Of a DNA stretch of 64,000 bases, positions 17,500 to 26,673 are shown one piece after another. The notes beneath the pieces are model-generated. The model made no database searches. It saw only the letters and a list, made by a program, of their open reading frames with translations, and had not been told where the DNA came from. Source of the DNA: Chitinophagaceae bacterium. GTDB lineage: Bacteria; Bacteroidota; Bacteroidia; Chitinophagales; Chitinophagaceae. The stretch is taken from the NCBI GenBank assembly GCA_023229465.1, contig JALNZE010000006.1:88578-152577 (forward strand), written 5' to 3'. Position 1 is the stretch's first letter. Each line of letters opens with the position of its first letter. The translations under genes were made by a program, and so were the position numbers.

Positions 17500-18525
17500 A
17501 TGCCCCAAAAAGTTGTTACACTCGGAGAGATTATGATGCGTTTGTCTACTCCGGGATTTGAAAGATTTGTGCAAAACAATCATTTTGATGTTACCTATGG
17601 CGGCGGCGAAGCCAATGTGGCCGTGGCCCTGGCCAATTATGGATTGGATGGCGTATTCGTTACCAAAGTGCCGGATAATGCACTCGGGCAGGCGGCCATC
17701 AACCATATACGCCGTTTTGGGGTAGATACCCGTTTCATTGCCCGGGGTGGTAACCGTTTGGGTATTTATTTTCTGGAAACCGGTGCTTCCATGCGCGCTT
17801 CCCAGGTTATTTATGACCGTGCAGGCGCCTCCATTGCCGATGTAGCGATCAGTGAATTTGATTTTGATAAGATATTCAATGGCGCCAGTTGGTTCCATAC
17901 AACCGGCATCACGCCTGCCCTGAGCGATAAGGCCGCAGCCCTAACCGAAGCCGCTTTACAAGCCGCCAAAGCCAGGGGCATTACCACCAGCATAGACCTG
18001 AACTACCGTAAAAAGTTATGGAGCAAAGAAAAAGCAAGAGAAGTGATGACAAGGCTTTGCCGCTATGTTGATGTTTGTATCGGTAATGAAGAAGACGCCG
18101 ATACCATGCTCGGTTTTAAAGCCGAAGGCACCGATATAACCAAAGGAGAATTGAACCTGGAAGGATATAAAAATGTATTTGAACAAATGAAAGAAAAATT
18201 TGGGTTTAAATACATCGCTTCCACCTTACGCGAAAGCCATAGCGCTTCTGATAATGGATGGAGCGCCCTGGTGTACAATGGAAATGAATTCTACCATACC
18301 AAACAGTATGAGGTTCGCATTGTTGACCGCGTAGGCAGTGGCGATTCTTTTGCCAGTGGTTTTATTTATGGCCTGGTAACCGGGCTGCCCATGCAGGAAG
18401 CCGCTGAGTTTGGGGTAGCTGCCTCTGCCCTTAAACACACTATTCCGGGCGACCTGAACCATGCTACCCTTCAGGAAGTGAGGGAATTGATGAAGGGAGA
18501 CGGAAGCGGAAGGGTGCAGAGATAA
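17500..18525 (+). CDS. kdgK: 2-keto-3-deoxygluconate kinase (PfkB family)
   Basis: 341-residue ribokinase-fold kinase. Seen: N-terminal GEIMMRLSTPG, the sugar-binding GGGEANVAVALANYG, and the ATP/anion-hole motif DRVGSGDSFASGF with the catalytic Asp near residue 288. The R-L-S-T-P opening is typical of KDG kinases. It makes KDPG, the substrate of the divergently encoded aldolase, so the pair forms the lower part of a hexuronate pathway. Downstream on the same strand are a YhcH-family gene and a second PfkB kinase. Confidence 0.88.
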   Translation: MPQKVVTLGEIMMRLSTPGFERFVQNNHFDVTYGGGEANVAVALANYGLDGVFVTKVPDNALGQAAINHIRRFGVDTRFIARGGNRLGIYFLETGASMRASQVIYDRAGASIADVAISEFDFDKIFNGASWFHTTGITPALSDKAAALTEAALQAAKARGITTSIDLNYRKKLWSKEKAREVMTRLCRYVDVCIGNEEDADTMLGFKAEGTDITKGELNLEGYKNVFEQMKEKFGFKYIASTLRESHSASDNGWSALVYNGNEFYHTKQYEVRIVDRVGSGDSFASGFIYGLVTGLPMQEAAEFGVAASALKHTIPGDLNHATLQEVRELMKGDGSGRVQR

Positions 18526-18560
18526 TTTGAAAATGTGATGATTTGAAGATTTGAAAATGA
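18524..18560. repeat. Direct repeats of ATTTGAAAATG between kdgK and the YhcH gene
   Basis: Three imperfect copies of the unit (AATTTGAAAATG, GATTTGAAGA, TTTGAAAATGA) fill the gap after the kdgK stop. The unit is the same as in the inverted repeat at 8865-8977. Confidence 0.5.
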
Positions 18561-18566
18561 TTTTTT

Positions 18567-19031
18567 ATGATTATTGATAGTTTAGAAAAGGCTGATAAAT
18601 ATGCTTCATTGAATCCACTCTTTGCAAAAGCATTTGCCTATTTGCATTCTGTTGATTTGGCTACTTTGGAAACAGGCAGGTTCAATATTGATGGTGATGA
18701 CCTGGTTGCGATTGTGGCTGCAAAAAAAGGAACGACCGTTGCAGAGAGTATCGCCTTTTTTGAATGCCATAATGCACATATTGATATCCAGGTTTGTATT
18801 AGCGGTAAGGAAATTTTTGGATGGAAACCGCGCGCTGCCTGCGTGTTACCAAGAGGGGAATATAGTGTAGAGAAAGATGTGTTGTTTTATGAGGATGCCC
18901 CGGATATGTTTTTTGGGTTAACCGGTAACCAGTTCGTTATTTTTTATCCGGATGATGTACATGCGCCAATGATTGGGGAGGGATGGATTAAGAAGATAGT
19001 GATCAAGGTGAAGGATAAGGCTGATAAATAA
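18567..19031 (+). CDS. YhcH/YjgK/YiaL family protein
   Basis: 154 residues of the DUF386 (YhcH/YjgK/YiaL) cupin-like family, found with sialic-acid and sugar-acid catabolism genes and thought to act on sugar anomers or as an auxiliary enzyme. Seen: FECHNAHIDIQVCISGKE with the conserved His-x-Asp metal contexts, and a C-terminal FYPDDVHAPMIGEG with another His. Lies between two sugar kinases on the same strand, which supports a role in the same pathway. Confidence 0.8.
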   Translation: MIIDSLEKADKYASLNPLFAKAFAYLHSVDLATLETGRFNIDGDDLVAIVAAKKGTTVAESIAFFECHNAHIDIQVCISGKEIFGWKPRAACVLPRGEYSVEKDVLFYEDAPDMFFGLTGNQFVIFYPDDVHAPMIGEGWIKKIVIKVKDKADK

Positions 19032-19043
19032 TAAGGATACTTA

Positions 19044-19994
19044 ATGAAAATACTTTGTATTGGTGAAGCCTTAATTGATATGATCTGTACAGAAAAAGGC
19101 AGCTCATTATCGGAGGGTAATCACTTTTTAAAAAAGCCGGGCGGCGCGCCAACCAATGTGGCCGCGGCTATTGCGGCATTGGGGGGAACGGTAGAACTGG
19201 CTGCCAAAGTAGGTAATGATCCCTTTGGCAAACAACTGATCAGCGTAATGCGGGAATTTGGGGTATCTACCCGCTGGATGATCCAGGATAATACGCATTT
19301 CACCACTTTCGCTTTTGTATCTTTACTGGAAGATGGCGAACGCGATTTTGTTTTTAATCGTGGGGCCGATGGTGAACTTACGCTGGAAGAAGTAGATGCC
19401 ATTGACCTGGAGGAGGTATCCATTATTCATTTTGGTTCTGCCACAGGCTTTTTACCCGGCCCATTACAGGCCGCCTATCTGGGTCTGCTGCAGAAAGCCT
19501 TACAGAAAAATATTTTTATCAGCTTTGATCCCAATTACCGGCACCTCTTATTTAAAAATAATACACAGGATTTTATAGATCTGTCATGGGCATTTTTAAA
19601 GGCCTGCCATTTTTTTAAACTGAGCGATGAAGAAGCTATGCTCATCACCGGCGTAAATAACTTAGATGATGCTGCAACGATTTTATTCAAAAAAACTTCA
19701 GCCATTTTCACTATTACCTTAGGCAAAGAAGGCGCCCTGTTTGGTTATGATGGTAAGACCACTATCATTCCAGGTATTCCTGTTAAGCCGGTTGATACTA
19801 CCGGTGCAGGCGATGCATTTGTTGGAGCGGTACTCTATCAATTAAGTAATAAATCACTTTCTGCCATTCAATCCTTATCAATTACTGACTGGAATAAGAT
19901 TATTACCAATGGCAATAAAGCCGGCGCCAGAACCTGCGAATACCTGGGCGCCATGGAGGCATTCAAACATTTAACCAACCAGATATTTGATTAA
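19044..19994 (+). CDS. PfkB-family sugar kinase, probable fructokinase
   Basis: 316-residue ribokinase-fold kinase. Seen: CIGEALIDMIC, the substrate-binding KKPGGAPTNVAAAIAALGG, and DTTGAGDAFVGAVLYQL with the catalytic Asp near residue 257. The P-G-G-A-P-x-N-V-A motif is typical of bacterial fructokinases (ScrK). Follows the YhcH gene by 12 bases, so it is probably co-transcribed with kdgK; fructose versus another keto-sugar cannot be decided. Confidence 0.82.
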   Translation: MKILCIGEALIDMICTEKGSSLSEGNHFLKKPGGAPTNVAAAIAALGGTVELAAKVGNDPFGKQLISVMREFGVSTRWMIQDNTHFTTFAFVSLLEDGERDFVFNRGADGELTLEEVDAIDLEEVSIIHFGSATGFLPGPLQAAYLGLLQKALQKNIFISFDPNYRHLLFKNNTQDFIDLSWAFLKACHFFKLSDEEAMLITGVNNLDDAATILFKKTSAIFTITLGKEGALFGYDGKTTIIPGIPVKPVDTTGAGDAFVGAVLYQLSNKSLSAIQSLSITDWNKIITNGNKAGARTCEYLGAMEAFKHLTNQIFD

Positions 19995-19998
19995 CCGG

Positions 19999-20027
19999 AT
20001 GAATACCAGGTATTGAGCCGTATTCAT
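19999..20027. terminator. Weak hairpin between convergent genes
   Basis: Arms ATGAATAC (19999-20006) and GTATTCAT (20020-20027) with a 13-base loop lie just after the fructokinase stop. The T tract after it is poor (TTAGTTTA). It may serve as terminator for one or both convergent genes. Confidence 0.3.
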
Positions 20028-20057
20028 TTAGTTTACTGGAAGTGGTGGACGAGCGCA

Positions 20058-20546
20058 TTAATGAAGACTGATTACTCTTGTCATCCTCCATTGCCCGTTT
20101 TCATTGTGCCAGAGCTGAACAAATTTGGCGAAACGGGTTGGATTGCCGGTCTTCTCCTGGTTATTGTGAAACCCATGTATGCCCATTTCTACAGCGCCAT
20201 AGCCGGGTATGGGATACACTTCGATACTCCCTATTTGAAGTTCACGGGTAACTTTTCCGCAAATATTATTTTTAAGTGCTTCCAAAATATCCTTTTTGGA
20301 GGTTGATAAGCCACCCTGGTCATGATAAAATTCAATATTATCAGACAGAATTGAAGCCATCACATCCAGCTTGCAGGTATTATATGCTTCAAAGAAAATA
20401 CTATCCATGGAAACAATCTCATCATATATCTCTTTTGAGACCGGTGAATATTTATTAGCAGTTTCTGATTGAATTTTTTTTGAGGAATTACAAGCAGTAA
20501 TAAGAACAGCTACTATTACAAAAAAAAGTTTATGTAAAATTTTCAT
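20058..20546 (-). CDS. NTF2-like (DUF4440-type) lipoprotein
   Basis: 162 residues with a lipoprotein signal peptide ending ITAC. The rest reads as a SnoaL/DUF4440-type cone-shaped alpha+beta fold: SMDSIFFEAYNTCKLDVMASILSDNIEFYHDQGG is the family's opening helix and strand, and ARFAKFVQLWHNENGQWRMTRVISLH is its typical end. Catalytic role unknown. It is next to another NTF2-like gene on the same strand, without obvious operon spacing (70 bases). Confidence 0.65.
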   Translation of the reverse strand: MKILHKLFFVIVAVLITACNSSKKIQSETANKYSPVSKEIYDEIVSMDSIFFEAYNTCKLDVMASILSDNIEFYHDQGGLSTSKKDILEALKNNICGKVTRELQIGSIEVYPIPGYGAVEMGIHGFHNNQEKTGNPTRFAKFVQLWHNENGQWRMTRVISLH

Positions 20547-20616
20547 TTTATTTTTTTAAGTATTCTTTATGGCAAACTTATTGATAAAGGTAAGTTTAAA
20601 AAAATGTTTTAAAAAC

Positions 20617-20976
20617 TTATGATACCTCAAATGGAATATTGTGCAACCGATAGAATGATAATTTGTCCCAATATCCTCTTTGAAATACAATTTTATCATC
20701 CACCACCTTAAAGAAACCACAGCCGCGTAATCCATTGGGGTCTTTCCACTCCAATATAGCCCATTCACCATCCGCAAAAATATTTTCAGGAATACAAACC
20801 ATTTTTGCAGCGGCAAATCCAGCCGCAAACATCGCACGAATGGCATCCCTGCCCGTAACAGGTTCATTGGCAACCTGGTGATTGATCGCGGTTTCATGAT
20901 ACAAAGCCGCGAGCCCATTTGCATCAGCTTCATTAAAAGCTTTTATCCATTTATCTAATACCTGCTTTGGCAACAT
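20617..20976 (-). CDS. SnoaL-like / NTF2-like protein
   Basis: 119 residues matching the nuclear-transport-factor-2 fold: KWIKAFNEADANGLAALYHETAINHQVANEPVTGRDAIRAMF at the start, the WAILEWKDPNGLRGCGFFKV strand pair, and IVFQRGYWDKLSFY at the end. Members include small cyclases, isomerases and binding proteins, so function is open. An overlapping frame at 20556-20933 is a shadow of this gene. Confidence 0.6.
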   Translation of the reverse strand: MLPKQVLDKWIKAFNEADANGLAALYHETAINHQVANEPVTGRDAIRAMFAAGFAAAKMVCIPENIFADGEWAILEWKDPNGLRGCGFFKVVDDKIVFQRGYWDKLSFYRLHNIPFEVS

Positions 20977-21085
20977 ACGTACTTATTAAAAGAAATAGAA
21001 AATTATATTAATTGATTGATAAAAATTTGGTGGTTTCCGGGAGAAGCCAATTTGTGAATATGTTTGCTTATGGCTTCTTCTCTAT

Positions 21086-21325
21086 TCACATTGCTGTACG
21101 CCACTTAGCCTGGTCTATAATCTGAATGACTGTATCCTTCTGCAGGAAGAAGCAATAATCATTCTCACCAGCTTTTGCTAAACCAGCATCTGTTTTAAGC
21201 TCATACAAAGATGTTGATGGTTAATTACGTGCTGAGGAATAAAAAAAGATTAATGACCCAACAAAGAGAATAAAGAGCGTGAAAAAGATGATTAGCGCTA
21301 CTTTCAGAAAATGATTCAGTTTCAT
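21086..21325 (-). pseudogene. Small membrane-protein frame broken by one in-frame stop
   Basis: From the ATG at 21325 a 34-residue frame reads as one membrane helix (MKLNHFLKVALIIFFTLFIL, then FVGSLIFFYSSARN) and stops at TAA (21221-21223). The very same frame goes on for 44 more codons with protein-like sequence (YELKTDAGLAKAGENDYCFF, LQKDTVIQIIDQAKWRTAM) to TGA at 21086. So either this is an about 79-codon gene disabled by a nonsense change, or a real 34-residue membrane peptide followed by chance open sequence. I do not recognise a family. Confidence 0.4.
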
Positions 21326-21720
21326 AGGAGTAATTTTATGTTAATTTATTTGCAGAAATACTAATATTTACGCTACATTTTAGTTTTCAACTATTTCAAA
21401 AAAGCAGAGGCTTTCATTATAAAAAACCACTGTAAAGAAATAAATAAGATGCCATTTCCTGCCAGCCAGCCATTTAATAAGCAACCCCCAATTCCTCTGC
21501 ATATCCAGGAGAAATGATGATACTTACCCGTAAAAGCGGCTTGGGGCTAATGCACAACAAGGCCAGGTTAAAATGTGTGTAGTACTATAAATAATAAAAA
21601 AGGGGATACGAATATACAAAAACTAACGAATGAGGATACTATTTTAATTGACTATTTCTAAGAAAATTCTCCCAGCGGGGAGCAGGGGGGGACCCTTCTG
21701 TTTTGAGCAGGTTTTAGAAA

Positions 21721-21749
21721 CAATAAAAATCAGGAACTGCAAGTTCCTG
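21721..21749 (-). terminator. Intrinsic terminator after the TonB-receptor gene
   Basis: Perfect 8-bp stem CAGGAACT (21731-21738) / AGTTCCTG (21742-21749) with a GCA loop, followed in the minus direction by ATTTTTATTG. It lies 44 bases after the receptor stop. Confidence 0.6.
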
Positions 21750-21792
21750 AATGCCGATAAAAATCATAACCCCCTCATCTATAACCTATTAC

Positions 21793-23991
21793 TTATAACT
21801 TAATACCAATGCTCAGATTAACATTCCGCCCATCAGCCGGCCAGATACCGGGCCCGGGATAAAATAAGGGCCGCTTGGTAAAATATTGACGGTTAGTGAG
21901 ATTACTGATATTTACCCGCAACTCTATTTGCCTGGATAGCCGGAAGGTGGTATTCAGGTCCACAATACCATAAGCCGGTACCAGCCCTACGGCGCCGGTA
22001 CCCAGTGTGGGTGTTACCGTATTGAGTGCATCGGCAAATGTTTCCGCTGTATAGCTGTACAATACAGAAATACTCGATCCGGCATACCGGTAAGTAATAC
22101 CGTTGCGCGTAGTCAGATCAGGGGCGCTCTCTACTTTATTGCCATTGATGGTTGTATTTACATTTCCTTTTTTAACTACCGCATCCGTATATCTCGCTTT
22201 CATAAATGCAGTTGAGGTAAATACCGACAAACTATTTCGTTTACCTAAAACCCAATCTCCCTGTATAAATATTTCTATGCCCTTACTTAATGAATGTCCG
22301 ATATTGGTTCGAAAAGTATATAATACACCGGCAGCATCTGTTTGGGCCAGTGTTCCAAAACGATCATATTCGCGTAACAGAAAACCCGTAATATCCCATT
22401 TCAGAAAATACCAGCTACCCCTGTAACCGATCTCCGCATTATAGCCCCTGGCCGCTTTTATTAACGGATCTGTTTTTTCGTAAGTAGAAGCGGGTATCAG
22501 GTCCTTAAATATCATGGGCCGGTACGACTGTGCCCAACCCGCATACCATTGTGTTCTGTCGGTTATTTGCCATGACAAACCCGCACCCAGCAGTGGAAAC
22601 CGGTGATCAATGGCTAATGGTATTTTGTTATCGAGATAATAATTGATAACGCCAGTCATCTTACTTTGTCCCATTTCTACTCTTGCCCCGGCAGTAAACA
22701 CCAGGTTTTGTAAGAGGGTATATTTATTCTCCGCGAAAATGGCGAGGTTCTTTGTTTTAAAATGCAGGTCTCTGCCCCAGGCAGGATCTACCAGCGTTAG
22801 TGTATAATCACTTCCTGTGGTTCCCTTACCCATTTGCCTGCGATGCAGATCGTTATTCATATACTGAATACCGGCAACAAAACTATGTTGTCGTTTACCG
22901 GTTTGGTACTGCTGTAATAACCTGAGTTCTGTGGTATAACTATTGAACACGTCAATATCTACCTGCCGGTTATTATATTGCATGGTAGATAGGTTAATGG
23001 TATCGGCTACATTCGTTGGTTTATCAAAGAGCACACTGTTTCTATTGCCCAATACAGCCGAGGTACTTAAACGTAATTGGGTTTGTGGACGCAGTTGCCA
23101 GTTGATAGTGAGGGAAGGAATATGGATATCGGGATTAAAATAATTTCTGGAACGGGTTGCCTGTGTTGGATCTGCAGCGAATAACGGATCGGATAATGGT
23201 CCGGGAATACGGTAAGTATACGCAGATCGCGCCCATTCTACTCGTACAGAAAAATTAGCGGATGCTTCATAGTTCAGGATAACGGCTTCTGCTTCCGCAT
23301 CGGTATGTTCATTTTTACGGTAACCATCTCTTGCTTTTTTATTTACATAAGCATAGTAAGAGAGTTTACCTACACGCCCGCCAACAGCCAGGTAAGTACT
23401 GAGCAAATGGTAAGAGCCGGCTGTAGTAATGCTTTCGAAAGAGAAGGGCCTTGATGTATCTCCTCGTTTATTAATATAATTAAGCATACCCCCAAATTGC
23501 GCGCCATATTGCAACGAGCCTGTACCACGAACCAATTCAATATGATCAATACTTTCTAATGGCATATTATAATGGCTGGCCGGATAACCATACATATCTG
23601 AATTGGTAAGGATGCCATCTTTCCTGATATTAAATTCCCAGCCCCTGTGCGGGTCTAATCCACGAGTAGCAATATTAATTTGATTACCTGATCCATCCAT
23701 ATCATACACAAATACGCCTGGTATTTTAGCAAATACCTGTCGGCCAACTTTATTGGCCATATCAGCATCGGTATAAAGGAGGTTAACTGTTTCTGTTTTC
23801 TTTCCAGAAAAAATATAGGTACCCTGCACATCGGGAAGGGTTGATTTTTGTATCGAGTATAGATAACTATTTACCGTTACACTATCTATATTCTTTGATT
23901 GTAAAGTGTCTTTGCTTTCAGTTGTTTGAGAAAAAACAGAAAGAATATTGGCAAAGGATATACATATAAGTATTATGTTACGCGGTATCAT
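21793..23991 (-). CDS. TonB-dependent outer-membrane receptor, FecA-like
   Basis: The start at 23991 gives a normal signal peptide (MIPRNIILICISFANILSVF, cut after SQ) and 732 residues; the longer frame from 24084 adds 31 residues before it and is rejected. Plug domain: KIPGVFVYDMDGSGNQINIATRGLDPHRGWEF, then ESIDHIELVRGTGSLQYGAQFGG; the beta-barrel ends in a C-terminal strand NVNLSIGIKL. No STN signalling domain or carboxypeptidase-like N-domain is present. The layout resembles ferric-dicitrate/siderophore receptors. Last gene of a minus-strand run with two haloperoxidase-like proteins, which points to metal or oxyanion uptake (inference). Confidence 0.85.
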   Translation of the reverse strand: MIPRNIILICISFANILSVFSQTTESKDTLQSKNIDSVTVNSYLYSIQKSTLPDVQGTYIFSGKKTETVNLLYTDADMANKVGRQVFAKIPGVFVYDMDGSGNQINIATRGLDPHRGWEFNIRKDGILTNSDMYGYPASHYNMPLESIDHIELVRGTGSLQYGAQFGGMLNYINKRGDTSRPFSFESITTAGSYHLLSTYLAVGGRVGKLSYYAYVNKKARDGYRKNEHTDAEAEAVILNYEASANFSVRVEWARSAYTYRIPGPLSDPLFAADPTQATRSRNYFNPDIHIPSLTINWQLRPQTQLRLSTSAVLGNRNSVLFDKPTNVADTINLSTMQYNNRQVDIDVFNSYTTELRLLQQYQTGKRQHSFVAGIQYMNNDLHRRQMGKGTTGSDYTLTLVDPAWGRDLHFKTKNLAIFAENKYTLLQNLVFTAGARVEMGQSKMTGVINYYLDNKIPLAIDHRFPLLGAGLSWQITDRTQWYAGWAQSYRPMIFKDLIPASTYEKTDPLIKAARGYNAEIGYRGSWYFLKWDITGFLLREYDRFGTLAQTDAAGVLYTFRTNIGHSLSKGIEIFIQGDWVLGKRNSLSVFTSTAFMKARYTDAVVKKGNVNTTINGNKVESAPDLTTRNGITYRYAGSSISVLYSYTAETFADALNTVTPTLGTGAVGLVPAYGIVDLNTTFRLSRQIELRVNISNLTNRQYFTKRPLFYPGPGIWPADGRNVNLSIGIKL

Positions 23992-24100
23992 ACTATTAAA
24001 TATTTTAAAATTAAAACTAAATAAAGCCCCCAGGTAGAAACCGAAGGGGCTGTTCAATAAAATTGCTATTTCCTTGAACGTCATATATCATATCCAAAAA

Positions 24101-25651
24101 TCAATCCGCGCCATCCGTTTTAGCCCTCGCTATAGCATAACTACCCACTTTTTGCCCGGTAGTCAGTCCCACTTCACAATCGCTGCGATAGTGGATGCCA
24201 CCATACATGCGCGACAAAGAAGCTTCCAATGCCATAGCCTGGTAAGCAGTTGCTCTTTCAGGTATGATATAACCTAAGATAGAAGCTGCCGCCCCACTGA
24301 AAGTAGAGTGCCCGGAAATATAAGCCTGGAAATTAGGGATGCCTGTTAATGTTTTAATGGCCGGGTTCATTTGTGTGGGCCTAGGATTTGAATAAAAATT
24401 TTTGGTATCCCAGCAAACGATCGCTGCATCCATTAAAGCCATATTCACTAATGCCATATTACGCGCCCAACGGACTTCGCTGAAATTTTTGGTAATGAAG
24501 TCTTCCGCCGCTATCGCATTCCAATGCCCGGGTGGTGCGTAAGTACCCACACCATCGGCCCAGAAATGTACAATGCGGATCCTTTCACGCGTTGGATGCG
24601 TAACAAAGTCTAATATCTCTGCTGTTTCTTTTTTCAGTTGCTCACTGGTAGTTGATGGTGGCGGTAACGGGCGTAAGGCAACCGTTGTTGCTTCATCAAA
24701 CAGGCATGGTTTTACTTTTCCGAAAAGCGGTAACATGGGTGGCCTTTTCGGATTATCAAGGCTGATCCAGGCTATTTCACCTTTGGCGGTAACAGCATTT
24801 TCTATTTGTGCCCAATCGGCCGGGGTACCTATTGCGGCACCGGCTTTATCGGTTCTTGCCCTTGCAGTAATTTTTTGTGCCACCAGCCTGCCCAGCGCTT
24901 CACCTGCTTCAACATCACCGCGCGTATTGGCGCCAGCCATGATGCTTGTAAGTTCCTGCTCTTCTAATTTCTGTTGTATGTAGGCGATTTCACCCGGAAA
25001 TAACAGCTTCATCATTTCGGCAGTTACACCCGCTAATACAGCACTCTCTGAAGGATAGGAAGGCAGGTCTGTTGGCTGCAATTTAGCCTGAATAGCTACA
25101 TCTGTTTTATACGGCGCCGCACGGTTGTATAATTTTTTATAATGCCAGGCAGCTACCAATGCATCATACTGTGCCGCACTGATATAAGCATAGGCCCTTG
25201 CCGCATATGGAGGGTTGGCAAAAGGAAACAAAGGATACGCGAATGGATTAGCGGCACTGGGTGCGGGATATACACCGTCTGCTTTTTGATAAGGCGGAAG
25301 ATTATATTTTGCCACCAGTTCCCTCATCAGTTCATTCCATCTTAATACGCCACCCGCACCCCAATAAGCAATCTTTTCTTCCTGCTCTTTGGTGATGTTT
25401 TTTTGCAGGGCCTTAATTTCATTCAGCTCTGCAATATAAGCCGGTGTGGTTACGGCAACCGGTGCCGCTACACTGAATTCTGTTGGGCCGGTCAAAAAAA
25501 CCGTTTTCCACGAACCCGCGTCAATATCTGTTTTAGATGGGTTTAGCGCTGGAAGATAATCAGTTCGCCCCGAAGTAACTTTAGAGCAGGACAATTGCGC
25601 TGCAATAATCACTACAATGATAATTAATGTTGATAAAAATATCTTTTTCAT
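24101..25651 (-). CDS. Vanadium haloperoxidase/PAP2-like lipoprotein with canonical motifs
   Basis: 516 residues with a lipoprotein signal peptide ending QLSC. The acid-phosphatase/vanadium-haloperoxidase signature is complete: K-x6-R-P in WDTKNFYSNPRPTQ, S-G-H in YISGHSTFSGA, and S-R-x5-H-x3-D in LSRMYGGIHYRSDCE, all near the C-terminus (about residues 420-500). Family members bind vanadate or phosphate in the same pocket; which activity this one has is unknown. Starts 2 bases after the beta-barrel gene ends and 110 bases before the receptor start; clearly one unit. Confidence 0.78.
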   Translation of the reverse strand: MKKIFLSTLIIIVVIIAAQLSCSKVTSGRTDYLPALNPSKTDIDAGSWKTVFLTGPTEFSVAAPVAVTTPAYIAELNEIKALQKNITKEQEEKIAYWGAGGVLRWNELMRELVAKYNLPPYQKADGVYPAPSAANPFAYPLFPFANPPYAARAYAYISAAQYDALVAAWHYKKLYNRAAPYKTDVAIQAKLQPTDLPSYPSESAVLAGVTAEMMKLLFPGEIAYIQQKLEEQELTSIMAGANTRGDVEAGEALGRLVAQKITARARTDKAGAAIGTPADWAQIENAVTAKGEIAWISLDNPKRPPMLPLFGKVKPCLFDEATTVALRPLPPPSTTSEQLKKETAEILDFVTHPTRERIRIVHFWADGVGTYAPPGHWNAIAAEDFITKNFSEVRWARNMALVNMALMDAAIVCWDTKNFYSNPRPTQMNPAIKTLTGIPNFQAYISGHSTFSGAAASILGYIIPERATAYQAMALEASLSRMYGGIHYRSDCEVGLTTGQKVGSYAIARAKTDGAD

Positions 25652-25652
25652 G

Positions 25653-26624
25653 TTATTTTTCTTTTACAGGTTGAGCTAATTGGGTTGTCTTTTTGGCTTT
25701 GTGCGAAAAATCAAGAATGTAAAACACACCTCCGTTAATACTGCCTGCCTGGCCGATGTTTCTTCCGGCAAGGGTAATACTTCCCCCACCTATCAGCGCT
25801 AACCCATCCACTGCCTGTATATTATATTTGATATTGATACCCGCAGTAGTGGCATTCATTTTATTGCTGGGAAAAGGCATATTATTCCGCGTAATATCAA
25901 AACCGCCAAGGGTAGTCCAGTTATTAATGATCGCTTCAGCGATCATACGACCGCTTCGGTAACCCGTTCTGAGCTGAACATTGGATGCATCGGGCATAGA
26001 CACTTCATTTGTTATGTGCTGCTCTGTTGTATAGTATGAATTGCGGTCTATTTTGATATTGCTTCGCACCACATACGTACCGGATGCCGTGGCAAACCAT
26101 TTACCAACCTGGTAATCCACCATACCGCGCAAAGAAAGATTCGTACTATGCAAACCAATAGACAAAGGCAGAAAATCGGCCACGTAATTAGTAGTAGGGA
26201 AAGATATCCCGCCAAGGCCATATACAGATAGCGTTCCCTTTCCAAATTTCGTTTCTATCGGGTTCCATTTTACCCATAAAGAAAGATCCTGCATGCCATT
26301 TAAACCATGCAAAGTTCCGGCAGAAGCCCTGGTTTGTACATAAGGGATGCCAAACAAAAGATTCAGCTTATCCGAAACGCCATAGTTACCCATTACTGCA
26401 TACATTTTTGTTGAAACTGTTCCAAGGTTCTCGTTATTTCTCTTAAGTGTTCCTTCCCAATAGTCTGTCCAGTTGCTGCTATTATACATCAGACCGGTAC
26501 AGAAATTATTTTTAGTCATCATAATGGCATCCATATCTGTTTGGGCAGATAGCTGTATAAATGAAAGCAGCATGCAAAGACTGAGCAACCTTTTTTTGCA
26601 ATAGCCAGTATTATATCTTCTCAT
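25653..26624 (-). CDS. Outer-membrane beta-barrel protein of unknown role
   Basis: 323 residues with a signal peptide (MLLSFIQLSAQ region) and alternating-hydrophobicity strands such as NLLFGIPYVQTRAS, LSVYGLGGISFP and FATASGTYVVRSN, ending IKYNIQAVDGLALIGGGSIT and a short charged tail. It looks like the transporter/MetA-pathway-type barrels of Bacteroidota. It sits between the two haloperoxidase-like genes (2-base spacing to one, 50 to the other). Confidence 0.6.
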   Translation of the reverse strand: MRRYNTGYCKKRLLSLCMLLSFIQLSAQTDMDAIMMTKNNFCTGLMYNSSNWTDYWEGTLKRNNENLGTVSTKMYAVMGNYGVSDKLNLLFGIPYVQTRASAGTLHGLNGMQDLSLWVKWNPIETKFGKGTLSVYGLGGISFPTTNYVADFLPLSIGLHSTNLSLRGMVDYQVGKWFATASGTYVVRSNIKIDRNSYYTTEQHITNEVSMPDASNVQLRTGYRSGRMIAEAIINNWTTLGGFDITRNNMPFPSNKMNATTAGINIKYNIQAVDGLALIGGGSITLAGRNIGQAGSINGGVFYILDFSHKAKKTTQLAQPVKEK

Positions 26625-26673
26625 AATAGAAAATTTAAGTTTTTTTAGCGATAAATAATGGTGTTGAAAAAAA

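Larger units (their letters stand above)
20977..21792. other. Long intergenic stretch, 816 bases
   Basis: It holds the small membrane frame with an internal stop at 21086-21325 and, at its right end, the terminator hairpin at 21721-21749 for the TonB-receptor unit. Bases 21330-21720 are A+T-rich with a CCCAGCGGGGAGCAGGGGGG patch near 21672; I see no further gene, tRNA or repeat there. Confidence 0.5.

Noticed and set aside
20013..20306. Plus-strand frame after the fructokinase gene
   Set aside because: It overlaps the DUF4440-type lipoprotein on the other strand and has no family resemblance.
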